A stretch of 64,000 nt of DNA from Salminus brasiliensis (Eukaryota > Chordata > Actinopteri > Characiformes > Bryconidae): NCBI RefSeq assembly GCF_030463535.1, contig NC_132880.1, positions 32,356,342 through 32,420,341 of the forward strand. Reading direction: 5' to 3'. Of the stretch, positions 1-12,121 are shown one piece after another. The position numbers were made by a program, and so were the translations under genes. Position 1 is the first letter of the stretch. Each line of letters opens with the position of its first letter. Under the pieces are notes generated by a model that was not told where the DNA came from, did not search any database, and saw nothing but the letters and a program-made list of their open reading frames with translations.

Positions 1-342
1 GATATATGGGTTGTGGATGGTTTGTTTTTGTTTGTTTGCTTGTTTGTTTATTAAGTTATAATTTAATTTGATCCAGGCCCAGTTGACTTGCCCCGTTGGG
101 GTAATTCTAGCCATATAGAACAGTCACAATAAAACAATGGGGCTAGAATATAATAAGGTTTATTTATTTATGCACAAATCAAACATGGACTAATATCTTC
201 ATGCCTTGAATTCCAGACTCACATGTTTAAAGTATAATTATTGCTAGCTGCCTGTGTAAATAACTGTAGCTATTCCATGTTTTTTAGTCAGCCTCAGCTA
301 AAGTTGCTATGGCAGAAATAATGAGTACTACTAGGTTTTATC

Positions 343-373
<31 letters not shown>

Positions 374-1371
374 GTGTAGAGTAAATGACTTTAATGATCT
401 GCCAATTACATATGTACTTCAGTGTAGTAAAGAAATTGGTATCATGATCTTGTGCAGTGTTTATTCAGAGCTATTGTTGGCGTTTAGTTCTGTTTACCCT
501 AACTGGGCAACTCAACTGAGCGGTCACGCATGTTTCCCCCTCCTTAAACTTTTCATGTAACTTGAAGTAAACATCTTAAGGGCCGTGTCACGCCAATACG
601 CCCATACGTCAATAGTTCTACCAACAGGTCTACCAAGCGGTTACAATGCCTGTTAAAGGGTTAATTATTATACTGATTTTTTTATTATTATTGATAATAT
701 CTTTAAGATGAGCATCTATAACCAGGCAACTCAACTACTATCCCTCAGTATTTAACACACAGTTAAAGTCACCTCACCATTGGATTCTTTCTCTTTTCCC
801 CCTAATATCATCCAGCATTTTCTGCTAATATCAGCCAGATACCGTTATCTACCGATACCGCTGTAACATGTCTAATTTCTTACAGTAGCAGTAGTTGATA
901 ACATTAGTAGCAGTAATAGTGATAATAACTGATTCTGTTCACAGTGGCAGTGGATTTTCCTTTATGTCTTTCTGTGTTCCCCTGACCGTCATAGTCCTAG
1001 TCCTTTACCGCACTCATTGAACAGTGTTTCACACTATCTTTGTCTCCCTCTGCCCAGACTTGCCGAGTCCCGTACTAACCCCCAGGTCTTGGACATTGGG
1101 CTGACCCCTCTGGGCTGCAGCTCAGACCCAGCAAACGACAAAGCCAACAGTAACACAGCCAGCACTGGCAACCTCTTTTGCCTTTGAGAGCGGATTGGAA
1201 GGCTACCGCATTGGAAGATGTTTGAGATGATAGAGTTGCAAGAGAGTAAAAAAAAAAGCAAACTGGCTCCAGTAAACTGGACTCCAGACTCCAGCCATCC
1301 AGACTGAGGCAACCGCTCAAACACCAAAGCAATATAGTCTGTTTTTCAGAGCTTGGTCAATACTAGAGCTA
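1..1371. other. Intergenic, no gene seen
   Basis: AT-rich non-coding sequence. It opens with a degenerate TTTG-rich stretch and holds an (ATT)n microsatellite. I recognise no coding similarity in the short open frames and no repeat family. Confidence 0.5.
343..372. repeat. (ATT)n microsatellite
   Basis: About ten perfect ATT units. The open frame across it only encodes a run of isoleucine and is an artefact. Confidence 0.95.
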
Positions 1372-1854
1372 CACTACATGTCCAAAAACCTGGACAGCTG
1401 CTAATCCAACATTTCTCAAGAGCTTGTGCCTTTTTGCTGCAGTAAAAGCATTAACTAGAAATGCTTTACACTACATGTTGGAACATTACTTCTAAGGATT
1501 TGGCTCCAGTTATCCTAAAGGAATTGGGTGGAGCTCCATTACTTCACCACAGCATCTTATTCTAGTGGTAGGGCTTTTCTGTGGAGATTGCACAAGCTGA
1601 GTGTTCAATAATGAATACCAGTGTTCCCAGTAGTAGTAGCTAGATTCACTAGTTAGAATGGGGTCCTGGGTCATTTAGAACCAGTGGGGGACCAATCTCC
1701 AAAGAACCACAACCTAATGTTGGAGGGCTTTATACCTTTTTGGACATGGTGAGCTTAGGCTTGCTCAAGAGCATCCTATTCTATTGATGGTGTATTTTTT
1801 TTATGGAGAATCAGTCATTATAAGGGGTGTCTGGAAACATTTGGACATGTAGTG
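1372..1854. mobile_element. Tc1/mariner-type MITE with TA target site
   Basis: A 483-bp element with terminal inverted repeats. The left end begins CACTACATGTCCAAA, and the reverse complement of the right end begins with the same 15 bases. TA dinucleotides flank both sides (1370-1371 and 1855-1856), the target duplication expected of Tc1/mariner elements. There is no transposase frame, so it is non-autonomous. Inside, a stretch around 1550-1592 recurs in degenerate form around 1768-1815, suggesting internal duplication. Confidence 0.8.
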
Positions 1855-1856
1855 TA

Positions 1857-3130
1857 CCACACCTTTGCTTCTAGTGTCAGTATTATTTCCATGTAGCAGT
1901 ATTTCTTCTATAAAGCTGAGAGCTACACTGCTGTTTAAGCCTTTTGGAAACTTTTACAATAATATAAATGATGTAATCTATGATTAAATGATGTACTATA
2001 ATTATATATTTACATGACAGTCTTCTGCCTTGAGATTTGATCTTCACTTTTGAAAGATGATATTGTTAAAGAAGAGAAATATATCGGATGTTGTATTAGA
2101 AATGTAATTCTACATGCTCTACAGGTTTCAGATGCACTGTAGAATCTTCCATAACTCATAATTATTTTGTATTCAGCATATGACACTGGGACACTTAACA
2201 CCTATTTATCGTTGCTGTCACACCAAAACCTTGTATCTGTATTTTTTCACCTTTCACAGAATTTAAATTAGGGAGGAGTTGTGTACATTGTGTCAATATT
2301 TCCTGATGAATGGACAAATAGAAATGCTCAAAATCAGTTGGAATAAAATCTTTTACCTTTACGTTCATTGAATGTTAAGAAGGTATTTTTTCCTTCTCAA
2401 GTTGCTGTTTTTAAAGCATTGCACAGTAATGTATTTGCTTTTTGCCACTATAACACATCCTATGAAATGTGTGAAGAGAAAAATGATTTCTGCTCATTTG
2501 CTCAGGTTTTTCCAAAGTTTTTGTTTTCTTGAACACAACAAATTGACCAATAGAAATGGGCTATTTCCGACACTTCGACCTCTGGTTCATTTCACAGTAA
2601 TATGTGAACAGTGGGAGTGGGGTGGAGGGGTGGGGTGATATGGTAAAAATGCTATGTCATTATGTTTAAAGACATATTTGCAATACACAAGATTTATCAT
2701 AATATTTTGATATGTAGACAACATGCTGTAGCAACAAATTCTTAAACAATACTAATCAATAGAAACTTGCAGATATCCACAATATGCCCAGACAAGTATA
2801 TTGTGCCCCCCCTCACCCCCCACCCCCAGTGAAAATCAATCATATCATTATGTCTGTGTGTATTCCACAATATAAATTCTAATATATTTTCACTATTGAA
2901 AGTTTTTGTATGGGTAGGCCTTTCCTCCTCGGTTAGTGTTTTAAGCACTCAGTCCATGTGAATGATGATCAGTAGAATTTTACTGAGGTGGTGTAATATT
3001 TGTATATAACTTTAATAAATCTTGCAGTTATTAAATATAGATTTTGTTTGGGAGGCTTTTTTCTCTGGACCAGCAGGGGGCAGCATTTCCACATGTAATG
3101 CTATTTCCACTTTCATCTCATCTGTTAGTG
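1857..3130. other. Intergenic, no gene seen
   Basis: AT-rich sequence with a G-run tract near 2611-2638 and a C-run tract near 2806-2828. No open frame in it resembles a known protein. Confidence 0.45.
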
Positions 3131-3160
3131 ATGCACGCACACACACACACGCACACACAC
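3131..3160. repeat. (CA)n microsatellite, imperfect
   Basis: A CA tract interrupted twice by GC. Confidence 0.9.
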
Positions 3161-3562
3161 CTTCATCATTATCATCGTAATCATCTTCGTCCAGTTAGGA
3201 CCTGCTATTGCTTTTTTGCCTTATATGCATTTGTTGTGTGTGTGTATCTATAAGCATAGTCATAATCTGATTGACATCAGCCCCTCACTGCGGCACCTGT
3301 GCCATGCTGTAACATGCTCCTAGTGCTTCAGAGAGCCGTGTTCTCGGTGCCTATTAAAGCTGTGAGGCTTTTCTTGCAGGGCTCAGCTGAGAGGATCTCA
3401 AGGGTGTGTGTTCTACAAGGCTGTTAGAATGACCCAGGACCTGTTTGTTATTCCACACAGTGGTCCACATGCGTTTATCCACCTGTCTGCCCTTCGCTTT
3501 TATGAGCACGCAGGGACAGACTGCTGAACTCCTTCTCTTTCCTGTTCCTCTGCCTTTGTTCG

Positions 3563-3583
3563 CAGCAGCAGCAGCAGCAGCAG
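3563..3583. repeat. (CAG)7 trinucleotide repeat
   Basis: Seven CAG units. The minus-strand frames that read it as polyalanine or polyleucine have no recognisable protein context. Confidence 0.9.
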
Positions 3584-3674
3584 ACAGGAACCTTCCTCTG
3601 TGACGCAATTCGTGTTAAATAATGCAGCTTTTCTAAGTAAATTGTCAAGATGAATTCTCACAAGTCCACGAGCC

Positions 3675-3676
<2 letters not shown>

Positions 3677-3755
<79 letters not shown>
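3677..3755. repeat. (TG)n microsatellite, about 79 bp
   Basis: A near-perfect TG tract and the first of three long TG/CA tracts within 340 bp. All open frames here are low-complexity artefacts. Confidence 0.97.
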
Positions 3756-3757
<2 letters not shown>

Positions 3758-3828
3758 GCACATGTGTTTGAGCCCAGCTGTGTGTGGGTTGAACCATGTG
3801 ACGCACAGTCCTTCAGAAGACTCTTGAG

Positions 3829-3859
<31 letters not shown>

Positions 3860-3869
3860 CTCTCTCTCT
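3829..3869. repeat. (CA)n(TC)n compound microsatellite
   Basis: A CA run followed directly by a TC run. Confidence 0.95.
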
Positions 3870-3962
3870 ACAATAAAACGTGTCTGGAAACGTGGGGGCG
3901 GCACACGGACCCAGAAAAACGTTGGGACGTTCTCCTCTCTCCCTCCTCAGCACGCATGCACC

Positions 3963-3963
<1 letters not shown>

Positions 3964-4013
<50 letters not shown>
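3964..4013. repeat. (CA)n microsatellite
   Basis: About 25 CA units. It lies in opposite sense to the TG tract at 3677-3755, so the two could pair as a large inverted repeat. Confidence 0.95.
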
Positions 4014-4016
<3 letters not shown>

Positions 4017-4157
4017 CCTGTGTTTTAGCCCCTAGTCCCAATGCCTCTGCCTCCAGCGTTCTCACCATGCTGATCATTAGAAAATTACTGTTTGCACTTT
4101 TTCTTTTTTAAAATTTGCAGCACAGCTTTTGGAGTGTTTGATGGGAGCTAATGTGAC

Positions 4158-4534
4158 CCCATTCACACCTGGTCACTTCATGTGACTAGTGTCTGGATTA
4201 TATCCTGATAAGATTTCAGCCCCATGCTCTTAGGCTCCATAGTGAAATGCGCTTGACTGAAATCTGATCGCTGTGTGGGACAGGATATGCTAACTTGCTC
4301 TTAGCTCTGCAGATATTACTGGTGTTTTGGCTGTACTGGGAGGGGGTTTCCTTGTCGAATGAGTCTGATGCGTTTACACTGCTAGAACATGCGGCTCAGA
4401 TGCGTCTCAGACCTCCTCCTGAAGTGGTTTGAGTGATCAGATTTGTCTTGGATGTGTTTATACCTTGGCTTGGCCTCATCCAGATACACTCCTGATACTC
4501 AAGACGCATGAAGAGACCAGGTGTGAACAGTGGC
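4158..4534. mobile_element. TIR element, 'TTCACACCTGGT' family
   Basis: A non-autonomous DNA element of about 377 bp. The left end reads TTCACACCTGGTCACTTCAT, and the reverse complement of the right end reads TTCACACCTGGTCTCTTCAT, so the termini are inverted repeats. It has no coding capacity. Its terminus resembles those at 10960-11460 and 56624-57309. The superfamily (hAT-like is a guess) and the exact borders are not certain. Confidence 0.7.
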
Positions 4535-4674
4535 CCTGCTTATTCTTTCATTCAGAGGCATTGTAGAGGCAAACATGGGACGATATTGCTTTCCCCAACA
4601 TCCAGTTCCATCTCCAAGGCCTTTAAACGAGCTTGTGATTAAATCGAAAACTAATAAAAATAATAATTACAACT

Positions 4675-4698
4675 CCCCCCCCCCCCCCCCCCCCCCCC
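4675..4698. repeat. Poly-C tract (24 C)
   Basis: An uninterrupted homopolymer of 24 cytosines. Its exact length could be an assembly or sequencing artefact. Confidence 0.95.
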
Positions 4699-4739
4699 GG
4701 TCCACCCATTACTCCAAAGGTAAAAGTCACACTTCATAT

Positions 4740-5916
4740 TAAGTGTCTGCAATTACTCATTAACAACAATGTAATAATGTACCTGCTGGCGCTATATTCG
4801 CTGTTACAGATGGATTACAAGAGGACAGCCTGTGTAAATACATGTGTATCAGCTGTGACTAAATATGTAAAGTGTATTCTAATAGGTGTAACAGAAATAG
4901 CAGGTGTTCATATAGAATATACAATGATTATTATTACTCATCATCTTACACATGTAGGATCACATAAGTGAGAATATGCTGTTACAGCCATTGTATTTCA
5001 CTTGTATAATTACAGGAGTGATTCTGGTTCTGAATCTGCTCTTCAGTGCTAGTTTAAAATGAAAGAAAGGTGAGCGGTTCTCCCGCTGGTAAAACAGGGC
5101 GCTTCAGTCATAGATTTATGAAGTCTCAGCTATTATGGTCTGTTTTCATGTTCCACACAGCAGATTTTTATTCACCTTCTGAGAACGTCCACACTGCTGC
5201 TGACTGGGCAGTAATGTCCATTGATGGTGCCTTGAGGACGCCAGATGGTTCTCTGAGCGCTGTGGTTAAAATAAACACTTGGAACTGGACTAGGTTTAAA
5301 ATGGCCCATCCCCGATACATTTAAAACATGCCTGGATCGGCCTTGATCTGAATCCGCTGGATGGGATCAGGACAATCCTGACTGTGATCCAGTCAGAAGA
5401 GTGAATACAGCACAGTTAGATTGTTGCCTGATCATTAATGTGGAACTATAGTTTTCGGTCACATTTACTATAAAGTGGGAGCTTTTGTTTAGATGTACAT
5501 GATGTCTTTTTAGATGTACAGATGTATTTTATTTATTTTTTTTTTTTTTCATTTCTATAAAACCTTTCTCCTACCCACACTCGCTTCACAAAGATGTGTG
5601 TGTGTGTGTTACAACGCTGGCAGTGTTTTGAAAGTATTGAAGTCTGTTCACATGTTGAGCAGGAACGCTGATAAACAGGGGATTGCAACAATCAATACAA
5701 GAGCTGATGAAGGCATGAACCTGAAGTTTAGCTGCATTGATATTCCGAAAAGGCTGATGGCGGTGGCGGTGGGCGAAGTTGTAGAGGTGAAAGAAGGCAG
5801 ATTTAGTAGCAGATGAAATGTGAGCTTCAAGTGAAATTGTCAAGAACAATATAGTCACAGAAAATTTGGACAGTCTGGAGATTTCAACCTACAAACATAA
5901 AAAATGTTTATCTGTA
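4740..5916. other. Intergenic, no gene seen
   Basis: Includes a poly-T tract near 5537-5550 and a short TG run near 5595-5608. No gene recognised. Confidence 0.45.
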
Positions 5917-6480
5917 TTTAATCGAATGCATACAATTTTTCGTTCATCCAGATGTTGAGATTAGAGCTACACGCTCTCAACCGTTCAGGAGTATTATTGG
6001 AAAGGATGGTGGAATCTTCACTTAGGTATAACTGAATATAATCTTCATAACAAGGAAGTTTAAGCAATGGATGATTTGTCCAATGGCAATAAATATTAAA
6101 GAGAAGGGGACCAAGTACTGATCCTTGGGGCACCCCTTGTGTGACGAGACTGTGGAAGATTTATGTTTTCCTGAGATGACAAACCGAGGTGTTCTGAAAG
6201 ATACAACCTTCAGCAAGCTAGAGCAGTGGCTGTAGTACCAGAGCAGTGAAGAAAAGGTGAATATTGGTCATATTGTGACTGACCGTATCAAAAGCTGCAC
6301 TTAAACCAAGGAGGAAACGATGATTAGATGACCAGTCTGAGGTAAAAGCAGGTCATTGACAGCTCCTGAAAAGAGTTTCAGCAGTTTCAGTAATGTGATG
6401 TGTGTGAAATCCAGATTGAAAAAGCTCTTAAAGATTTATGGAAATAATCTGCAAAGAGCTGAGTTCACTGTTTTTATGAT
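5917..6480 (-). mobile_element. LINE reverse-transcriptase relic
   Basis: Read on the minus strand, this stretch holds recognisable but broken pieces of a non-LTR retrotransposon reverse transcriptase. A motif of the type Pro-Gln-Gly-Ser-Val-Leu-Gly-Pro-Leu-Leu-Phe lies near 6133-6100. The catalytic Tyr-Ala-Asp-Asp box is decayed to Tyr-Glu-Asp-Tyr near 6050-6035. An upstream Ala-Ala-Phe-Asp-Thr-Val-type motif appears near 6290. Frames shift between the blocks. A CR1/Rex/jockey-like clade is likely from the motif wording; the family is not certain. Confidence 0.7.
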
Positions 6481-6559
6481 GCCAGAGAAAAACAGCATAT
6501 TTACATATATCCACCTATTCAGCATAATGGATCCTACCCCTGCCTCTAAGTTATAGAGT

Positions 6560-7089
6560 GTTTCAGCCTAGACTGCTGCATTTTGTGGACCACGAAATAA
6601 AGGGCAGCCAGTCAGAATAGTGGTCATTTACATATATATCATTTCAGAAGGTGCAATAACCGAAACAATTACACATAGAAGTTGTGTAAAAAAAAAATGA
6701 AATCCAGGGTTTATTTTAAGCAGCAAACTTTGGGCACCAAACATGTCTTGGCCAATCAACTGCATTTGGAGTATATTTGATTTCCTCAGGTCGGGGGGGT
6801 GGGTGGGTAAGTAGTGAGGGTACAGGCTGTGTGTACAGTTTTACGTTCCATTACAGGGAGCAGAATGACTGTCCAACAAAATTCTTTAATAGATTAAACA
6901 TGAATTTGATCCACAGGTTTTTATTATTTCTTTTAGTAAAATCATGATTACAAACTACAGCTGGTAGCTTGTCATGTAAAAAAGGGTTTGATTGACAGCA
7001 CTGATTGACTTGACCAAAGCACTGCTGACATATATGCTGACACGCATGTGCAAACAGCTTGTCTAGTCCCTGTAGAGAAGTACTGCCAA
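6560..7089. other. Intergenic; minor repeat fragment
   Basis: The stretch near 6600-6640 resembles the start of the duplicated composite repeat at 42954 and 43886. A G-rich run lies near 6790-6810. A 110-aa minus-strand frame (7183-6851) overlaps the MITE fragment and resembles no protein. Confidence 0.35.
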
Positions 7090-7262
7090 CACAACTCTCT
7101 TCATTGACCTTTGTTCTCTGGAATGATGGTGCTTCATCCAATATTTTTTGGGATGAGTTGGGAGAGTTAATGGCTAAATGCAATCAAATCCTCAGGGCAA
7201 TGCTCCAAAATCTAGTTAAACAGTGTTAGGAAATAGGCTGGTGTCCTTATACTTTTGTCCAT
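7090..7262 (+). mobile_element. MITE fragment (family with 38500 and 35287)
   Basis: A 3' fragment of a dispersed non-autonomous element. The segment 7100-7160 matches the reverse complement of about 38545-38605 almost base for base, including ATGATGGTGCTTC followed by a GGGATGAG block. Its right end carries a degraded terminal motif related to ACTTTTGTCCAT. Confidence 0.7.
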
Positions 7263-8617
7263 GAGGACAAAAGAAAAAGATGAGTCCAAAGAAATCATTG
7301 TAGACCAACATTGCTATGTCCACGACGAGTGTATGTAAACTTCTGACCAAGTGAGTGTGTAAGTGTGTGTTTGTGTGATTTCCGAGACAAACATCACCTG
7401 GAAACCAGAGGAGAACCTACAGAGGGTTAACCTACAAGACCAGCAGAATGCTCCTTTTCAGGTCTTTTAAGGTTTATGGGTTAAGATTGTGTGACATAAA
7501 GGTGTGTACAGACCTGCCAGAGTGTGGCTGATGTTATTTAATCAGACTTACAGAGGATAAGCATTTCAAGGCTGGGAGAATGATGGATGTCTCTTTGGAA
7601 ACAAGTGATTACCCGATGATGCATGACTGCTCTCTTGAACCTTCTGTTTGAAGCTCAGTCCCCACACTCACTTTCCTCCTTGAGAAATCTTCTAATTTCC
7701 ACCGCGTCGTGTTGATGGTCTAGGTCATAGGCAGGAAATCTGATAAGTGTGTGTGTGTGTCGCAGTCAAACGGATGACTTTGATGTTGCCGCCGGCATAG
7801 ACGAAGGCCAGACTTTATGGATGCTTCAAGGATGATGATGATGATGATGATTCTCAAACATAAGCTCGCCTTAAGTGTAGAGCCTTGCAGAATCAATCAC
7901 AATCATACAGAGCAACGTCTCATATGTTTGCTTTAGGAAAAGCACTTAAGCCCTCACCGGCGGCGCTGCGGAGATGAATGCTTACGATGCTGGAGCAACA
8001 CAAAGCCTCATATGTTTCACTGCAGCAGACGGGCTGCTCCACCTGCCACGGTCTTCTGCAAACATTAATATTAGATACTCACTCACTCACTGATCAGCAA
8101 GAGAAGATCTAGCATCTTAGGCTTATCTTATACTCTTCCATCTTTGGATTCACTCTAAACTAAAAGGGTTCTTTGACTCACAACAATAACGGAACCCTTT
8201 TTGGTGCTGTATAGAACATGGCACATACGTTTTTTTCACCAATCTGAAGAACCATTCAACCAGGCAAAGACCCATTTCGGCATCCAAATGGTTATTTAAG
8301 TAGTCATCAGACATCCCAACCTGCAAGAACTCATTTCATGGAGAGCTAGCACCAAGCAACAACCTTCAACACAACCACCACCCCCTCTAAATATGACCAA
8401 TTATTCATATTATATTATATTGTATTTTATATTAGTAATATTACTCTCACTGAACTATTTCCTTTTCAGCATGAAACTATGTGTGAAACTGTGATATTTC
8501 GGGTCAGCTCATGTGAGCTAGACCATGATTTTAGTGGGGCACTGCAACTTTTTACTGGGGCACGTGTCCTAATAAATCAGGTCTAATGCTGCCCCTCTTT
8601 ATTATATTTATGTTACA
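7263..8617. other. Intergenic, no gene seen
   Basis: Contains a (GAT)7 microsatellite at 7831-7851 and a short ACTC run near 8079-8090. The GGTTCTTT/GGAACCC motifs around 8165-8240 resemble the foldback element at 35857-36128. No gene recognised. Confidence 0.4.
7831..7851. repeat. (GAT)7 microsatellite
   Basis: Seven GAT units. Confidence 0.9.
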
Positions 8618-8965
8618 CTCTTTTTTGTAATTTTTTTTTCTCCCTATTTGGTACTTTTAATGAATCCACCTGTTCTTAGCTTCCCATAGCACTAGCACTG
8701 CCCCCGACCCAGTAGAATAAGGACACGTCTCCTCTGCCTCTTTTTGTACTGTCCCCAATGTGGCATCACCAGACAGCCGCCGTGCTCAGGAGTAAGCATT
8801 GGGTCCCCATCTCCACCGCACCAGCGTACAGATGCCTGTGACAGCCAACATTGCTTAAGAGTGATGAGAAGCTTGAGCGCCATCTAACCACAGCTAATTG
8901 TGCTCTCTTGGACACTCGGCTGCTGATGGCAAAGCAGCATGGCTCAGGATTTAGCCACTCTCAGC
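8618..8965 (+). repeat. Dispersed repeat family C, copy 1
   Basis: A non-coding repeat of about 350 bp starting in a T-rich stretch. The phrase 'gctgatggcaaagcagcatg' near its end and the 'tgtgctctcttggac' block near 8899 recur in degenerate form at about 13910-13990. A related block is at 31925-32115. The copies are old. The family name is unknown to me. Confidence 0.6.
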
Positions 8966-9019
8966 CTGTACAACACATTTTTAATAGTAAAGAACAAGGA
9001 TATGGTGCAAACCAGTTAA

Positions 9020-9640
9020 ACCTTTTGGAGGGTTTTATAAAATCAACACAGGACCGAGGTTATACATACAGCACACCTGATATTTGGTTAACTGTCCCTT
9101 AGCATGACGGTTTTGGCAGCCGCCAACAAGCCTTTGGCAGAACTTCTGATGTTTAATTAAATGTGTTGGTTTCCTATCACATACCCAACTTTTAAGCACA
9201 GTCCAAATATTTCTGATAGGGTTAAGGTCAGGACTCCAAAAGCTTAATAGTTTCATCTTGCTGATGGTTTTGCTGGAGAACTCTGAGGTAGTCCTACTTC
9301 TAGTCCTCCTAATATTCCATCCACTTTCTGCAATGTGCCGGTTCAATCCCAAATTTGGTGCTACCCCTGCTTTGCTGAGCAGCTGGTACAGTGTTCTTGT
9401 TCTTTGACTCATCTGACCATAAAACTTTCCTCCAGAATCCTTTTTCTTTGTCCATGTGGTCAGCTGCAAAATTTAATCCAGCTTTAAGGCGTCAATTTTG
9501 GAGGTTTTTTTTCTTGGACGGCTGACTCCTCAGTCCACAAAGACACTGCAGAAGCTTCCAGTTCATGGCAGACCTGTGTTTTTGGTGGGTTTTTCATGGG
9601 TTTTGTCTGACCACCTGAACCAGAGAAACTGGAGTTTAAG
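9020..9640 (-). mobile_element. Tc1/mariner transposase relic
   Basis: On the minus strand the sequence encodes pieces of a Tc1-type transposase. A Ser-Asp-Glu-Ser-Lys block near 9418-9404 fits the first catalytic Asp region. A Ser-Pro-Asp-Leu-Asn-Pro-Ile block near 9232-9212 fits the conserved region before the last catalytic residue, but the following Glu is replaced by Arg. One frame (9469-9035, 144 codons) covers the second motif, while the first lies in another frame, so the copy is frameshifted and dead. Borders are approximate. Confidence 0.75.
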
Positions 9641-10959
9641 ATGCTTTGGCTTAGGGAAGACATTTTAGAATTTTTAGCATAATTGAATGATATAATTCAT
9701 AACAATTCATTAATTAATAATAAAGTAGTACTGAATAGACAACGAACGCTGTGCAGAGTCGAGTGGAAGCATCTGTACGTTGTGACTTTTGTTGTTGGTT
9801 TGGGCCTGTTGTTCAACATTTGGGAGTTGGCTGGGCTGTATATTAATTCTGTATGTAAAACAAAGAATCGTGGCCTGTTTGAAAATATTCGGTACTTTAT
9901 TATTTTTGTGGCAGTACATAAGTAGACATTTATATTTTTTATCCATATAAATTGTATAACTTTGTATAGAATAGCAGAAACATGCTAGCCCTCATGAAGC
10001 ATTGTTTTATGAACAACAATTAACAGACTCAATGATTTACATTAAACATTCCTTCTGTTTGTAGTCCATGCGTCATAGTAAATATGTGAACCAAATGATG
10101 TTCATGACCATCTCAGTTACGCCTGAATGCAACTTAAGGTAAGTCCCACCTTTACGCTATTAGCATCTCTCTCTTTTAGCTGCTTTAAGGCTTGGTCTCC
10201 TAGCTTACCGTTGGCCTACTGGACTATTGGGAATGCTATAGAAGTAGCCACAACACAGATCTATGTACAAGAAATGTTTTTCTTTCTTTTTTTTTATTAA
10301 ACATTACTATCTTAAAGCCATAATCAGGGATTTAAAAAAGCTGTTTGGTGTCACAGCAAGATTACAGTAGCGTGTGTCCCACATATTCTGTAAGATAACA
10401 CCTGGTAGATGTTTCATTCCGTCTTATTATCTCAGCATGAACAAAAATGGGAAGGATTTTAAGACATCAATGAGAAACTGAATGGAAATCTTCCAGAATC
10501 TTTCTTCATATTATTTTTGCTGTCTTACTCTTTTGTTTTTAGTGGGGGGAGGGGACTTGAGTGCTTGAGGTGACCACCATTTTGTTGTTGATAATCCCTG
10601 ATTGTGATTTCAACCATGACATGTTAAATTACCTTAATGCAGATCTATACGTAGGCTCAATGACAGCAGAACGCAGTGAGCTTAAGGAAACAATCAAAGC
10701 CTGATGTGGATTTTACACTCACAAATACACGTCCAGCAGGTTGTTTATAAGCCTTAAAGGTATGGTTCAGATTCCATAAGTCTGTGTAAAAGAATGAGCA
10801 GGTACGTTAAAAGAACGCTTCACTGAAGAATCAGATTCAGTCCATTTTCCCCCTTATCCCAAACACTGTAGATCCACCAAAACACATTTTGGCATCTTAA
10901 ATTTGCTTCTTTAGTTCTGAATTAGAGCTGCCAGACAAACACAGAGGTACAATTGGTCT
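9641..10959. other. Intergenic, no gene seen
   Basis: AT-rich sequence. Overlapping frames on both strands at 9683-9946 have no recognisable product. Confidence 0.45.
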
Positions 10960-11460
10960 ATAGGCCTGTTTACACCAGGCATTAACATGCACTTTGTATC
11001 CGGACAGTATCTGAACATACTTTGACCTGTTCTGTTTACACCTGTCATTAAAATATGTTTTCAGTATGACCAGATGGGATCAGATTTTATTTTGCCAAGC
11101 AAAAAGCAAACCAAAATGTACATAATTTCCGTTGTACTGCAAACAATAATTTATCTTCAAAACTGATCTGTTTCGGGGTTCTACAATATTGTGGATAAAA
11201 TAGATGGTTCTCACATTATATCAGAAAATAATAGAGAGCATGAGAGAGATTAAGCAGGAGGGAGTGAGAAGCCAAGATCCACAGTAACGATTACTCGTAT
11301 TAATGCTTTTTTCCGACAGACTTATTTCTGTCTCTGACCACCTTTGAATTGTCTGATTGCTATGCGTCTTGGAGGTGTTTACACCTGGCTTTTCATGCGG
11401 ACAAATGAATGTGATCCGATCACCAAAAATGCTTTAGTGCCTGGTGTACACAGGTCCTAT
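10960..11460. mobile_element. TIR element, 'TTTACACCAGGCA' family
   Basis: A non-autonomous DNA element of about 500 bp. The left end reads ATAGGCCTGTTTACACCAGG, and the reverse complement of the right end reads ATAGGACCTGTGTACACCAG, followed in both by a GCA(T/C)TAA block. The terminal motif recurs inside, near 11030 and 11374, so the ends look subterminally repeated. No coding frame. Similar in architecture to 4158-4534 and 56624-57309. Confidence 0.75.
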
Positions 11461-11934
11461 GTGACTAAACTGAAAACTGAGTAACTCTGATTCTTCACTG
11501 AAGCATTCCTGTAATGTACACAGACCTGTGGGATCTCTATATTAGCTGCTTTATGGTTCACAAATACTGATGTGTGAATGAACACGCAGATTAGTAGAAC
11601 TGCTCATAGTTTAAGATACTAGTTAGATATAGAGATATTTCCTTTCTTTTACGATAGACACAAATTGCCTCCTTTTGTTTTTCCTCCAAATTATTAATGG
11701 AATGAGTCCAAAATGTAGTGTACATGATGGGCCTTATCGGAAAATATCTATGGGGTGCTTGTTCTACACCATAGTGGAACCTGGTTCTACATACCACGTT
11801 CCGTTTGTTATACATATGTTGGGGTATGCATACCCCAAAGCCTTTGGACTATGCCTTTACTGAAAAAAAGAAAAATCACCATTTACTTAATGTTCCACAT
11901 GAGTGAAATAGATTACACAACACAAAACTAGTGG
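11461..11934. other. Intergenic, no gene seen
   Basis: No repeat or gene recognised. A short inverted GGGGTATGCATACCCC palindrome lies at 11821-11836. Confidence 0.4.
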
Positions 11935-12121
11935 TTGTCACAGCATAGTGTGCCACACCACTGCTGTCCACACAGCAGACTGGAAGTCGATTCCCTGCCC
12001 GAGAAAGCATGCCATGCTATACTAATAGGAGTGCTCAGGCAAGACTCTGGACTCGGCTTTCTCCTACCTCTTTAACATGATTAAAGAGGATAAGAGTCTG
12101 CCAAATGCTGTAGCTGTAAGT
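11935..12121 (+). repeat. tRNA-derived SINE-like repeat B, copy 1
   Basis: A degraded copy of the repeat seen better at 44559-44764. The shared order is a tRNA B-box-like block (GTCGATTCCCTGCC), then a 'tactaatAGGAGTgctcagGCAAGACTC' type block, then AAGAGTCTGCCAAATGC near the 3' end. Confidence 0.6.

Noticed and set aside
1034..1332. Two overlapping minus-strand frames of 85-97 codons
   Set aside because: Different frames of the same stretch, neither resembling a known protein and with no flanking splice signals of note.
3500..4077. Long open frames rich in His-Thr or Cys-Val over the TG/CA tracts
   Set aside because: Read-through of dinucleotide repeats in every frame; no protein context.
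9683..9946. Overlapping frames of about 80 codons on both strands
   Set aside because: No homology recognised and no splice or promoter signals; most likely chance.
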